Of a DNA stretch of 64,000 bases, positions 46,228-53,995 are shown piece by piece. The notes below the pieces were generated by a model. That model was not told the origin of the DNA. It saw nothing but the letters and a program-made list of their open reading frames with translations, and did not search any database. Numbering within the stretch: position 1 is the stretch's first letter; the number at the start of each line of letters is the position of its first letter. The DNA lies in assembly GCF_030409335.1 (NCBI RefSeq), contig NZ_JAUFPN010000147.1, positions 62,001 to 126,000 on the forward strand. Reading direction: 5' to 3'. This stretch comes from Paeniroseomonas aquatica (GTDB lineage: Bacteria; Pseudomonadota; Alphaproteobacteria; Acetobacterales; Acetobacteraceae). The position numbers and the translations under genes were made by a program.

Positions 46228-47496
46228 TCAGGAAATCCGCTCGGCCCCGCCCATCCAGGGCCGCAGCACCTCGGGGATCAACACGCTGCCATCGGCCTGC
46301 TGGTGGGTCTCGAGCACCGCGATCAGCGCGCGACCCACCGCCACGCCGCTGCCGTTCAAGGTATGGAGGAAGGCGGTGCCCTTGCCCTCGGCCGGGCGGT
46401 AGCGGGCGTTCATGCGCCGGGCCTGGAAGTCGCGGCAATTGGAGCAGGAGGAAATCTCCCGCCACATCTGCTGCCCCGGCAGCCAGACCTCGAGGTCATA
46501 GGTCCGCGCCGCGCTGAAGCCGGTATCCCCGGCGCAGAGGAACAACCGCCGCCAGACCAGCCCGAGCTCGGTCAGCACCCGCTCGGCGCAGGCGGTCATG
46601 CGCTCGTGCTCGGCGTCGCTGTCCTCCGGCCGGGTGACCGAGACCAGCTCGACCTTCTGGAACTGGTGCTGCCGCAGCATCCCCCGCGTATCCCGCCCCG
46701 CGCTGCCGGCCTCGGAGCGGAAGCTGGGCGAGAGCGCGGTGAGGCGGAGCGGCAGCGCCGATTCGGCGAGGATCTCCTCCCGCACCAGGTTGGTCAGCGG
46801 CACCTCGGCGGTCGGGATGAGGTAGCGGCCGTCGGTGGTCTTGAAGAGGTCGTCCTCGAATTTCGGCAGCTGGCCGGTGCCGTACATGGTCGCGGCATTG
46901 ACCAGGTAGGGCACCGCGGTCTCGGTGTAGCCGTGCTGCTCGCTGTGCAGGGTCAGCATCCACTGCCCGAGCGCCCGCTCCAGCCGCGCCAGCGCGCCGC
47001 GGAGCACGGTGAAGCGGGTGCCGGCGAGCTTGGCCGCCGCCGCGAAATCCATCAGCCCGAGGGCCTCGCCCAGCTCGAAATGCTGCTTCGGCGCGAAGTT
47101 GGGGCGCGGCGGCTCGCCGTGCTGGTGGAGCACGACGTTGGCGGTCTCGTCGCGGCCTTCGGGGACCTCGGCGTCGAGGATGTTCGGCAGGGATTCCAGC
47201 ACCTGCTTGAGCTCGGCATCGAGGCCGATGCGCGCTTCGGTCGCCGCGGCGTCGAGGCCGGCACCGGCCTCGGCCATGAGCCGGGCGACCTCCGCCTCGT
47301 CGCCCTTGCCCTTGGCCCGGCCGATGGCCTTGGCGCGCTCGTTGCGACGCTTCTGCGCCGCCTCCTCGCCGGCGATGGCGTCCCGCCGCCGGGCGTCGAT
47401 CCCGACGATGGTGCCGCCGATCGCTGCCACGCCCCGCCGCGCCATCGCCGCGTCGAAGGCCTCGGGCGCCTCGCGGATTCGCCGGATGTCGTGCAT
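46228..47496 (-). CDS. serS: Seryl-tRNA synthetase
   Basis: A 422-residue class II aminoacyl-tRNA synthetase. The N-terminal helical arm (about residues 30-100) is the coiled coil that grasps the long variable arm of tRNA-Ser. Motif 2 is [27 protein letters not shown] and motif 3 is [15 protein letters not shown]. It charges all tRNA-Ser, including the tRNA-Ser(GCU) of this window. It follows tatC by 3 nt, the usual alphaproteobacterial order. Confidence 0.97.
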   Translation of the reverse strand: MHDIRRIREAPEAFDAAMARRGVAAIGGTIVGIDARRRDAIAGEEAAQKRRNERAKAIGRAKGKGDEAEVARLMAEAGAGLDAAATEARIGLDAELKQVLESLPNILDAEVPEGRDETANVVLHQHGEPPRPNFAPKQHFELGEALGLMDFAAAAKLAGTRFTVLRGALARLERALGQWMLTLHSEQHGYTETAVPYLVNAATMYGTGQLPKFEDDLFKTTDGRYLIPTAEVPLTNLVREEILAESALPLRLTALSPSFRSEAGSAGRDTRGMLRQHQFQKVELVSVTRPEDSDAEHERMTACAERVLTELGLVWRRLFLCAGDTGFSAARTYDLEVWLPGQQMWREISSCSNCRDFQARRMNARYRPAEGKGTAFLHTLNGSGVAVGRALIAVLETHQQADGSVLIPEVLRPWMGGAERIS

Positions 47497-47499
47497 GGC

Positions 47500-48306
47500 T
47501 CAGGTCTTCTTCGTGTCGTCGGGCTTGGCCTCGGGCTTCTTCCGGGCCATCCAGGTCGCCGCCAGGATCGAGAGCTCGTAGAGCGCCAGCAGCGGCACCG
47601 CCAGGCCCACCTGGCTGATGACGTCGGGCGGCGTCAGCACCGCCGCCACCACGAACATGCCGACGATGGCGTAGCGCCGCCCCTTCTTCAGCGTCTCGAC
47701 GCTGAGGATGCCGACGCGGCACAGCAGGGTCAGCAGCACCGGCATCTGGAAGGAGATGCCGAAGGCCAGGATCATCTGCATGACCAGCGAGAGGTACTCG
47801 CTGACCTTCGCCTCGAGCTGGATCGGCAGGCTGCCGGCGCCGGGCGGCGTCTCGAAGGTGATGAAGAAGCGCCAGGCCAGCGGGAAGATGAAGTAATAGG
47901 CCAGCGCCGCCCCCGCCACGAACAGGAAGGGCGAGGCCACCAGGAAGGGCGTCACCGCCCGCTTCTCGGAGCGGTAGAGGCCGGGGGCGATGAACAGCCA
48001 GAGCTGCGTCGCCCAGACCGGGAAGCTGAAGAAGGTCGCGCCGAAGAAGGCCACCTTCAGGTAGGTGAAGAAGGCCTCGTACAGCGCGGTGAAGATCATC
48101 CGCCGCTCGCCGCCGCCCTGCTGCTGCAGGATGTCGGCCAGCGGCTGGGCCAGGAAGCCGTAGATCTGCGCCGAGAAGTAGTAGCAGATCGCGAAGGCGA
48201 TGCCGAAGGCACCGACCGACCAGAGCAGCCGCGTGCGCAGCTCCATCAGGTGGTCGAGCAGCGGCATCGGCTTGTCGTCGATGATATCGTCCGGATCGCG
48301 CGACAC
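47500..48306 (-). CDS. tatC: Twin-arginine translocase subunit TatC
   Basis: A 268-residue polytopic protein and the receptor core of the Tat pathway, which exports folded proteins. The start is a GTG (MSRDPDDIIDDKPMPLLDHLMELRTRLL), with the conserved E-L-R-x-R-L just before helix 1. Six helices, FTALYEAFFTYLKVAFFGA and FGISFQMPVLLTLL, fit the family. It pairs with tatB, which ends 12 nt upstream. Confidence 0.95.
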   Translation of the reverse strand: MSRDPDDIIDDKPMPLLDHLMELRTRLLWSVGAFGIAFAICYYFSAQIYGFLAQPLADILQQQGGGERRMIFTALYEAFFTYLKVAFFGATFFSFPVWATQLWLFIAPGLYRSEKRAVTPFLVASPFLFVAGAALAYYFIFPLAWRFFITFETPPGAGSLPIQLEAKVSEYLSLVMQMILAFGISFQMPVLLTLLCRVGILSVETLKKGRRYAIVGMFVVAAVLTPPDVISQVGLAVPLLALYELSILAATWMARKKPEAKPDDTKKT

Positions 48307-48318
48307 TGGTTCGGGTGC

Positions 48319-48903
48319 TCAGCTCTGGGTCTGGGTGGGCGCCGGCGGCGCGGCCGGCGCCACCGGCGCCGGTCCGGCGGGCGGCACGAAGGCAGGGGCG
48401 GCGGGCGGCGCGGCGGCCAAGGCCGGCGGCGGCACGAAGGCGGGCGGGATGAAGGCCGGCGCCGCCGGCGGGGCGAGGCCTTCCGTGCCGGCGCCGCCGG
48501 GTCTGGCGCTGGCCCCTTCCATGGCAGCCGGCGGCGGCTCGAGGCCCGGCCCCATCGGCTCGCCGGCGGGCGTGGCCGGCGGCGGCGGGGAATAGGGGGT
48601 GTAGTCCGGCTTCAGCGGGTCCTCGGTGAAGGTCTTGCGGATCGAGCCGTCCTTGTCCACCGCCTTGGTGAACTGGTCGCGCACGTTGAAATTGCGGATC
48701 TCGTTGATGGAGTTGCGGACCTCGTCGAGGTTCGCCTCGCGCACCAGCTCGTCGGCCTGGCCCTGGAACTCGCTGGCCATGCGGCGCAGCTTCGCGATGC
48801 CGCGCGCCACGCCGCGGATCGCCTCGGGCAGGTCCTTCGGACCGATGACGACCAGCGCCACCACGCCCACCAGCGCTATCTCGGACCAGGCAAGATCGAA
48901 CAT
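48319..48903 (-). CDS. tatB: Twin-arginine translocase subunit TatB
   Basis: A 194-residue protein starting MFDLAWSEIALVGVVALVVIGPKDLPEAIR, the conserved transmembrane and hinge part of TatB with its Glu in the helix. An amphipathic helix (RMASEFQGQADELVREANLDEVRNSI) follows. The last about 85 residues are a Pro/Ala-rich tail (PPAAPAFVPPAGPAPVAPAAPP), long for the family. It binds TatC and hands cargo to TatA. No tatA gene precedes it. The start MFDL at 48903 is preferred over 48918. Confidence 0.93.
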   Translation of the reverse strand: MFDLAWSEIALVGVVALVVIGPKDLPEAIRGVARGIAKLRRMASEFQGQADELVREANLDEVRNSINEIRNFNVRDQFTKAVDKDGSIRKTFTEDPLKPDYTPYSPPPPATPAGEPMGPGLEPPPAAMEGASARPGGAGTEGLAPPAAPAFIPPAFVPPPALAAAPPAAPAFVPPAGPAPVAPAAPPAPTQTQS

Positions 48904-48983
48904 ACCGTCTCCCGCCACGCTGTGGGGCTACTCCCCGGATCGCGCGGCCCCTCCCGTTAGCAGGATAGCCCCGCGGCGCCAAT

Positions 48984-50048
48984 CTAGGGAGGCGGGGGCG
49001 GAAATACGAAGGCCCGTTCGGGATCCAAAGCGACCGTCACCCGCTGTCCACGTGCCAGCCGGGCGCCGGGCGGCAGCCGGGCATGCAGATGCAGCACCCC
49101 GCCCGCCCCGTCCGCCACCGCCAGATGCACCAGGGTGGTCGCCCCCAGCAGCCGGCAGGCCTCCACCTCGGCGGGGGTACCCGCATGGCTCCCCCCGGCG
49201 GCATCGACCCGCAGCCCCTCCGGACGCAGCAGCAGCTCGGCCGGGCCATCCGGCAGGCGGCAGTCCTCCGGCCGCGGCATCGGCCCGATCGCCGTCTCCA
49301 CCCGCCCGTCGCGCAGCCGCGCCGGCAGCCGGTTCACCTCGCCGAGGAAGGTGGCGACGAAGGGATCGGCCGGCCGGAGATAGAGCGCCTCCGGCGTCCC
49401 GAGCTGCACCACCCGCCCGGCCCGCATCAGGGCGATGCGGTCGGCCAGGAACATCGCCTCCTCGGCGTCGTGGGTCACGATCAGCGCCGGGATGCCGGCG
49501 GTCTGGAGCACGTGCAGGGTGTCGTCCCGCACCTGCTCCCGCAGCCGGGCATCGAGCGAGGCGAAGGCCTCGTCCAGCAGCAGCACCTGCGGCCGCGGCG
49601 CCAGCGCCCGGGCCAGCGCCACCCGCTGCTGCTGCCCGCCCGAGAGCATGTGCGGGAAGGCATTGGCGTGGGTCTCCAGCCCCACCCGGGCCAGCGCCTC
49701 GGCCACCTGCCAGGCCCGTTCCCCCTTCGGGATGCGGCCGAGCCCGAAGGCGACGTTCTGGGCGACGGTCAGATGCGGGAAGAGCGCGTAATCCTGGAAC
49801 ACGAAGCCGACGCGGCGGGCCTCCGGCGGCAGGTCCCGCCCCGGCTCGCCGACCACCACCCCGCCCAGCTCGATCCGCCCGGCCTGCAGCGGCTCCAGCC
49901 CGGCCACCAGCCGCAGCAGCGTGGTCTTGCCGTCGCCCGAGGGGCCCAGGAGACAGAGGATCTCCCCCGCCGCCACCTGCAGGTCGATGCCGCGCAGCAC
50001 CTCCCGCCCGCCATAGGCGTGGCGGATGCCCGCGAGCCGCAGGGTCAT
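48984..50048 (-). CDS. ABC transporter ATP-binding protein, FbpC/PotA-like, orphan
   Basis: A 354-residue ATPase of the iron(III)/polyamine/thiamine importer class. Walker A reads GPSGDGKTT (the usual Cys is Asp), Q-loop VGFVFQDYALFPHL, signature LSGGQQQRVALARAL, Walker B VLLLDEAFASLDARL and a C-terminal TOBE-like domain (about 245-354). The strand order before Walker B and a DEA rather than DEP are noteworthy. No permease or receptor gene is adjacent. It overlaps scpB by four bases and stands in the place where tatA usually is. Confidence 0.9.
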   Translation of the reverse strand: MTLRLAGIRHAYGGREVLRGIDLQVAAGEILCLLGPSGDGKTTLLRLVAGLEPLQAGRIELGGVVVGEPGRDLPPEARRVGFVFQDYALFPHLTVAQNVAFGLGRIPKGERAWQVAEALARVGLETHANAFPHMLSGGQQQRVALARALAPRPQVLLLDEAFASLDARLREQVRDDTLHVLQTAGIPALIVTHDAEEAMFLADRIALMRAGRVVQLGTPEALYLRPADPFVATFLGEVNRLPARLRDGRVETAIGPMPRPEDCRLPDGPAELLLRPEGLRVDAAGGSHAGTPAEVEACRLLGATTLVHLAVADGAGGVLHLHARLPPGARLARGQRVTVALDPERAFVFPPPPP

Positions 50049-50668
50049 CCCTGCGGCTGGCCGCCGGCCTGGAGCCGCGGCGCCTGGAACAGCCCGCCGG
50101 GCTCGTTGACCAGCTCCTCCCGCCGCGGCAGGTCGCCGAGGCCCTGCAGCCCGAATTGCTCGAGGAAGCGCGGGGTGGTGCCCCAGAGGCTGGGCCGCCC
50201 CGGCACTTCCTTGCGGCCGCGCGGAGCGATCAGCCCGTGCTCCAGCAGTGCCTCGAGCGTGGCCTGGGACAGCGCCGCGCCGCGGATCTCCTCGATCTCC
50301 GGCCGGGTCACCGGCTGGTGGTAGGCGATGATGGCCAGCGTCTCCATCGCCACCCGCGGCAGCTTGCGCGGCACCTCGACCACCCGGGTCAGCGCCGGGG
50401 CGAGGTCGGCGGCGGTGCGGAAGGCGTAGCCGCCGCCCACCTCGACCAGCTCGACCGGCCGGCCGGCGGTGGTCGCCAGCAGCGAGGTCAGCACCGCCCG
50501 CGCATCCACCCCGGGCGGCAGCGCCTGCTGCACCTTGGCGGCGGCGATCGGCCGGTCGCTGGCGAAGACCAGCGCCTCGGCGATCCGCAGGGCATGGGCG
50601 AAGAGCGCCGGGTCGGCCGCCGCATCCGCGCCGGGCGCGGCCTCCGGGGCGTCAGGCTGCTCGGACAT
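50045..50668 (-). CDS. scpB: Segregation and condensation protein ScpB
   Basis: A 207-residue kleisin-interacting winged-helix protein. LFAHALRIAEALVFASDRPIAAAKVQQALPPG and VAMETLAIIAYHQPVTRPEIEEIRG are the family hallmarks. Together with Smc and ScpA it compacts and segregates the chromosome. It overlaps scpA by 17 bases. The C-terminal tail is Gly/Gln rich and variable. Confidence 0.95.
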   Translation of the reverse strand: MSEQPDAPEAAPGADAAADPALFAHALRIAEALVFASDRPIAAAKVQQALPPGVDARAVLTSLLATTAGRPVELVEVGGGYAFRTAADLAPALTRVVEVPRKLPRVAMETLAIIAYHQPVTRPEIEEIRGAALSQATLEALLEHGLIAPRGRKEVPGRPSLWGTTPRFLEQFGLQGLGDLPRREELVNEPGGLFQAPRLQAGGQPQG

Positions 50669-51452
50669 CGGGTAGCGCCTCCTCCATCGGGGTCGACCGG
50701 CGGACCAGGATCGGCCCGAAGGCCCGTTCCTGGCGCAGCTCGATGCCGCCGCCGCGGGCCGTCTCCAGCGCCGCGATCAGGGTGCTGGCGAGCGCCGCCC
50801 GCCGCTCGACCGGATCGGTCAGCCCCTCCGGCAGGAAGCGGGTCAGGGTGGCCCAGTCCGGCAGGGCGCCGACCATGCCGCCGAGCCGGGCCAGGGCATC
50901 CTGCACGGTCCAGAGCTTGCGGTGCTTCGGCGCATAGGGTCGCCGCGCCAGGGCCCGGCGGCGGGCCGCGGCATAGGCCTGCAGCAGCGCCGGCAGGTCG
51001 GCGTTCAGCCCGCTGCGGTCCTCGACCCGGAGGTTCTCGGCCGCGCCGCGGGCGAAGATCTCGCGGCCGAGCTGCTGCCGGCCGCCGAGGAAGGCGGCCG
51101 CCAGCCGCATCCGGTCCAGCTCGGCCAAGCGGTCGGTCAGCGCCGCCGCCAGCGCCTCGGCATCCAGCTCCTCGGCCGGGTCCTGCGGCACCAGCAGGCG
51201 GGATTTCAGCCAGGCCAGCCAGGCGGCCATCACCAGCCAGTCCGCCGCCAGCTCGAGCCGCACCCGGCGCGCCTGGTCCAGCACCGCCAGGAACTGGTCC
51301 ACCAGGGCGATGATGGAGATCCTCTCGAGGTCGACCTTCTGCGCCCGCGCCAGGTCGAGCAGCAGGTCGAGCGGCCCCTCGAAGCCCTCGAGCCGGAGAT
51401 GCATGACCGGCTGGGTCATCAAGTGCCGCCCGGGGGCCGGGGCATCAGCCAT
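50652..51452 (-). CDS. scpA: Segregation and condensation protein ScpA
   Basis: A 266-residue kleisin. The N-terminal LRLEGFEGPLDLLLDLARAQKVDLERISI is the family signature; the C-terminal winged helix (about 210-260, TSTLIAALE-like) contacts the Smc head. It bridges the Smc dimer. Overlaps with the upstream protease gene by eight bases and with scpB downstream. The first residues (MADAPAPGRHLMTQ) contain a second possible start at residue 12. Confidence 0.95.
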   Translation of the reverse strand: MADAPAPGRHLMTQPVMHLRLEGFEGPLDLLLDLARAQKVDLERISIIALVDQFLAVLDQARRVRLELAADWLVMAAWLAWLKSRLLVPQDPAEELDAEALAAALTDRLAELDRMRLAAAFLGGRQQLGREIFARGAAENLRVEDRSGLNADLPALLQAYAAARRRALARRPYAPKHRKLWTVQDALARLGGMVGALPDWATLTRFLPEGLTDPVERRAALASTLIAALETARGGGIELRQERAFGPILVRRSTPMEEALPDVRAA

Positions 51453-52152
51453 TGCCCGAGGCGCGCAGCACGAGCTCGAAGCCGCGCGCCACCACGTTCC
51501 GCAGCGCCCAGCCGACCGGGTCGAAGCCGTCCGTCAGCCGCGGCAGCAGGAAGACGCCGAACAGCACGATGAGGATCCCCCAGCGTTCCAGCCGCATATA
51601 GGGCAGCACCAGCGCCCGCGGCAGCAGCCCGGCGACGATCCGCCCGCCATCCAGCGGCGGAATCGGCAGCAGGTTGAACAAGCCAAGCACCAAATTCGCC
51701 AGGATGGAAAGCTGGATGAAGTGGATGCCGACCTGCATCGCCTCCCGCGGCGCGATACCCTCGAGCGCCAGCAGCGGATGCGCCAGCAGGCCGGCGATCA
51801 TCGCCAGGGCGAAATTCATCGCCGGCCCGGCGGCGGCCACCAGCATCATGCCGGTGCGCGGATTGGCCAGGGCCCGGAGGTCCACCGGCACCGGCTTGGC
51901 CCAGCCGAACATGAACTCCACCCGCCCGAGGGTCAGCAGCTGCCCGAGCAGCAGCACCCCCGGCACCAGCACCGTCCCGACGCGGTCGACGTGCCGCAGC
52001 GGGTTGAGGCTGAGCCGCCCCATCCGCTTGGCCGTGTCATCCCCGAGCCAGAGCGCCGCGTAGCCATGCGCCGCCTCGTGCAGGGTGATCGCCAGGACGG
52101 AGGCCACCACCGCGACCAGCAGCTCCGGCAGCCAGCCGAGGAATTCCGTCAC
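51445..52152 (-). CDS. Site-2 protease family (M50) membrane metalloprotease
   Basis: A 235-residue intramembrane metalloprotease. The zinc motif H-E-A-A-H (ITLHEAAHGYAALWLGD, about 24-40) and the second LFNLLPIPPLDGGR motif are typical of M50 rhomboid-like RseP/YwhC-type proteins. MFGWAKPVPVD near residue 80 and NPLRHVDRVGTVLVPGVL match the small S2P subgroup. It has no PDZ domain. The GTG start overlaps nagZ (GTGA). Its place inside the nagZ-scpA interval is not canonical but occurs in some relatives. Confidence 0.88.
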   Translation of the reverse strand: MTEFLGWLPELLVAVVASVLAITLHEAAHGYAALWLGDDTAKRMGRLSLNPLRHVDRVGTVLVPGVLLLGQLLTLGRVEFMFGWAKPVPVDLRALANPRTGMMLVAAAGPAMNFALAMIAGLLAHPLLALEGIAPREAMQVGIHFIQLSILANLVLGLFNLLPIPPLDGGRIVAGLLPRALVLPYMRLERWGILIVLFGVFLLPRLTDGFDPVGWALRNVVARGFELVLRASGNG

Positions 52153-53156
52153 GCCGCCGCCGCAAGCTGCGCATCGCGCTCCGCCAGCAGCAGGGTTGGG
52201 TCGAGCGCCCGGCGCGCCGCCAGCACCCGCGCCCGGGTCGCCGCCAGCCGCTCCGCCGCCCGGTCGTCGAGCATCGGGCATTCCTCGAGCAGCGCCGCCG
52301 TATCGGCCAGCACGCCGTTGCAATGCAGCACCAGGTCGCAGCCCGCGGCGATGGACTGCACCGCCAGCGACCCGGGATCGCCGCGCAGCGCCTTCATGCA
52401 GAGGTCGTCGCTGACCAGGATGCCCTCGAAGCCGATCGCCCGGCGGATCACCTGGCCGATGACGCGCGGCGACAGCGTCGCCGGCAGGTCGGGGTCGAGC
52501 GCCTCGTAGACGATATGCGCCGTCATCGCCCAGGCGGCGATCCCGGCCAGCGCCGCGAAGGGCCCGCAATCGGCGGCCAGCGCCTCCCGCGGCGCGGCCA
52601 CCCGCGGCAGGTCGAGATGGCTGTCCACCAGCGCCCGGCCATGCCCCGGCACATGCTTCACCACCGGGATGCAGCCGGCCTGCTGCAGCCCCTCGGCCCA
52701 GGCGAGGCCGAGCCGCGCCACCTCCTCGGGGTCGGCGCTGAAGGCGCGGTCGCCGATCACCGCATGCGCGCCGGGCAGCCGCAGGTCGAGCACCGGGGCG
52801 CAGACCACGTCGAAGCCGGCCTCGCGGCACATCAGCCCGTGCAGCGCGGCATTGGCCCGCGCCGCCGCCTCCGGCAGGCCCTCGAAGGCCGCCGCCGGCG
52901 GGCAGTCGGCCCAGTGCGGCGCCCGCAGCCGGGCCACCCGGCCGCCCTCCTGGTCCACCAGGATCGGCGCCGCCTCCCCCAGCAGGTCGCGGATCGCGGC
53001 GGTCAGCGCCCGCAGCTGCACGGGGTCGGCGATGTTGCGGGCGAACAGGATGACCCCGAGCGGCGGGGCGAGGCGGAACAGCGCCACCTCCGCCGCGCTC
53101 AGCTCCGTCCCGGCCAGCCCGACGAGGGCGGCCCGGGGCACGATGCGCGGTGACAT
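52149..53156 (-). CDS. nagZ: Beta-N-acetylhexosaminidase
   Basis: A 335-residue GH3 hexosaminidase that removes GlcNAc from anhydromuropeptides in cytoplasmic murein recycling. The motif KHVPGHGRALVDSHLDLP is the NagZ loop, and the catalytic Asp lies in GFEGILVSDDLCMKAL. QEGGRVARLRAP near residue 70 is typical. The start MSPRIVPRAA at 53156 leaves 2 nt to the SPOR gene stop. Confidence 0.93.
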   Translation of the reverse strand: MSPRIVPRAALVGLAGTELSAAEVALFRLAPPLGVILFARNIADPVQLRALTAAIRDLLGEAAPILVDQEGGRVARLRAPHWADCPPAAAFEGLPEAAARANAALHGLMCREAGFDVVCAPVLDLRLPGAHAVIGDRAFSADPEEVARLGLAWAEGLQQAGCIPVVKHVPGHGRALVDSHLDLPRVAAPREALAADCGPFAALAGIAAWAMTAHIVYEALDPDLPATLSPRVIGQVIRRAIGFEGILVSDDLCMKALRGDPGSLAVQSIAAGCDLVLHCNGVLADTAALLEECPMLDDRAAERLAATRARVLAARRALDPTLLLAERDAQLAAAA

Positions 53157-53158
53157 GC

Positions 53159-53995
53159 TCAGCCCCCGATCGGCGTGCAGGGGGCGGCCTTGGCGCGCAT
53201 CGCCTCGCACAGCGACCGCGCCGCGGCGATGCCGGCGAGGCCGCCGGTCCGCAGCCGGTACAGCGGCGCCTGGCCCTCGCCCCGGTCGAAGCGAGTGATC
53301 TGCGGCTGGAAGGCGGCCAGCTCGGGCACCCGGCGCTGCAGCCGCTCCCACTCGCCCCGTGCCGATTCCTCGGAGCTGAGGGCCGCGAGCTGTACCATGG
53401 CGCGGCCACCGGCAACCGGCGCGAGGCCCGGCCGCACCACGGCGGGGGGCGGCGGCGCGGGCACCGGCGCGGCGGGCGCCTGGGCGCTGGGGGCCGGGGC
53501 GGCGGGCACCGTCGGCGCCGGTGCGGGCGATGCCGCCACCGGTGGCAAACGCGGCGCCATGGGGGGCGCCATGGCGGGTGCCTCCGGCACGAGCGAGGGC
53601 ACCGGCACGGGCGGCGCCATCGCCACCGGCGGCGGGGCCGGCGGGGCGGCCTGCTGGCGCAGCTGCTCCAGCGCCGGCATCTCGGGTCCCTGGTCCAGCC
53701 GGGCGCTGACGCCGGCGTTGCGCTCCGCCGCGCGGCGCACCGAGGGCGGCTCCAGCACGAGCTGGTCCTGGTTCGGCACGATCATGCCGCCCGGCGACTC
53801 CGGCCGGATCTTCACCGGCCGCGCATCGGGCTCGATCAGCGGGACCGTCCGCGGCCCCATGCGCGAGATGCCCCAGCCCACCGCGCCCGCCACCGCGACC
53901 GCACCGAGCAGACCGCCCGCCACCGCCAGCATCCGCCAGTTGGGACCGGGATTTTCCGGGCGCGCGCGCCAGGATGGAATCGTAATGTCGCTCAC
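53159..53995 (-). CDS. SPOR-domain septal protein
   Basis: A 278-residue protein with one transmembrane helix (LAVAGGLLGAVAVAGAVGWGI, about 23-43), a long Pro/Ala-rich periplasmic linker (about 110-195) and a C-terminal SPOR domain (about 200-278, AMVQLAALSSEESARGEWERLQRRVPEL). SPOR domains bind denuded glycan at the division septum. It starts at a GTG overlapping the argS stop. The position between argS and nagZ is conserved in alphaproteobacteria. Confidence 0.88.
   Translation of the reverse strand: MSDITIPSWRARPENPGPNWRMLAVAGGLLGAVAVAGAVGWGISRMGPRTVPLIEPDARPVKIRPESPGGMIVPNQDQLVLEPPSVRRAAERNAGVSARLDQGPEMPALEQLRQQAAPPAPPPVAMAPPVPVPSLVPEAPAMAPPMAPRLPPVAASPAPAPTVPAAPAPSAQAPAAPVPAPPPPAVVRPGLAPVAGGRAMVQLAALSSEESARGEWERLQRRVPELAAFQPQITRFDRGEGQAPLYRLRTGGLAGIAAARSLCEAMRAKAAPCTPIGG

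Noticed and set aside
46102-48960. A 952-codon open frame on the plus strand antisense to serS, tatC and tatB
   Set aside because: No family resemblance and composition of an antisense shadow; the minus-strand genes carry full catalytic motifs.
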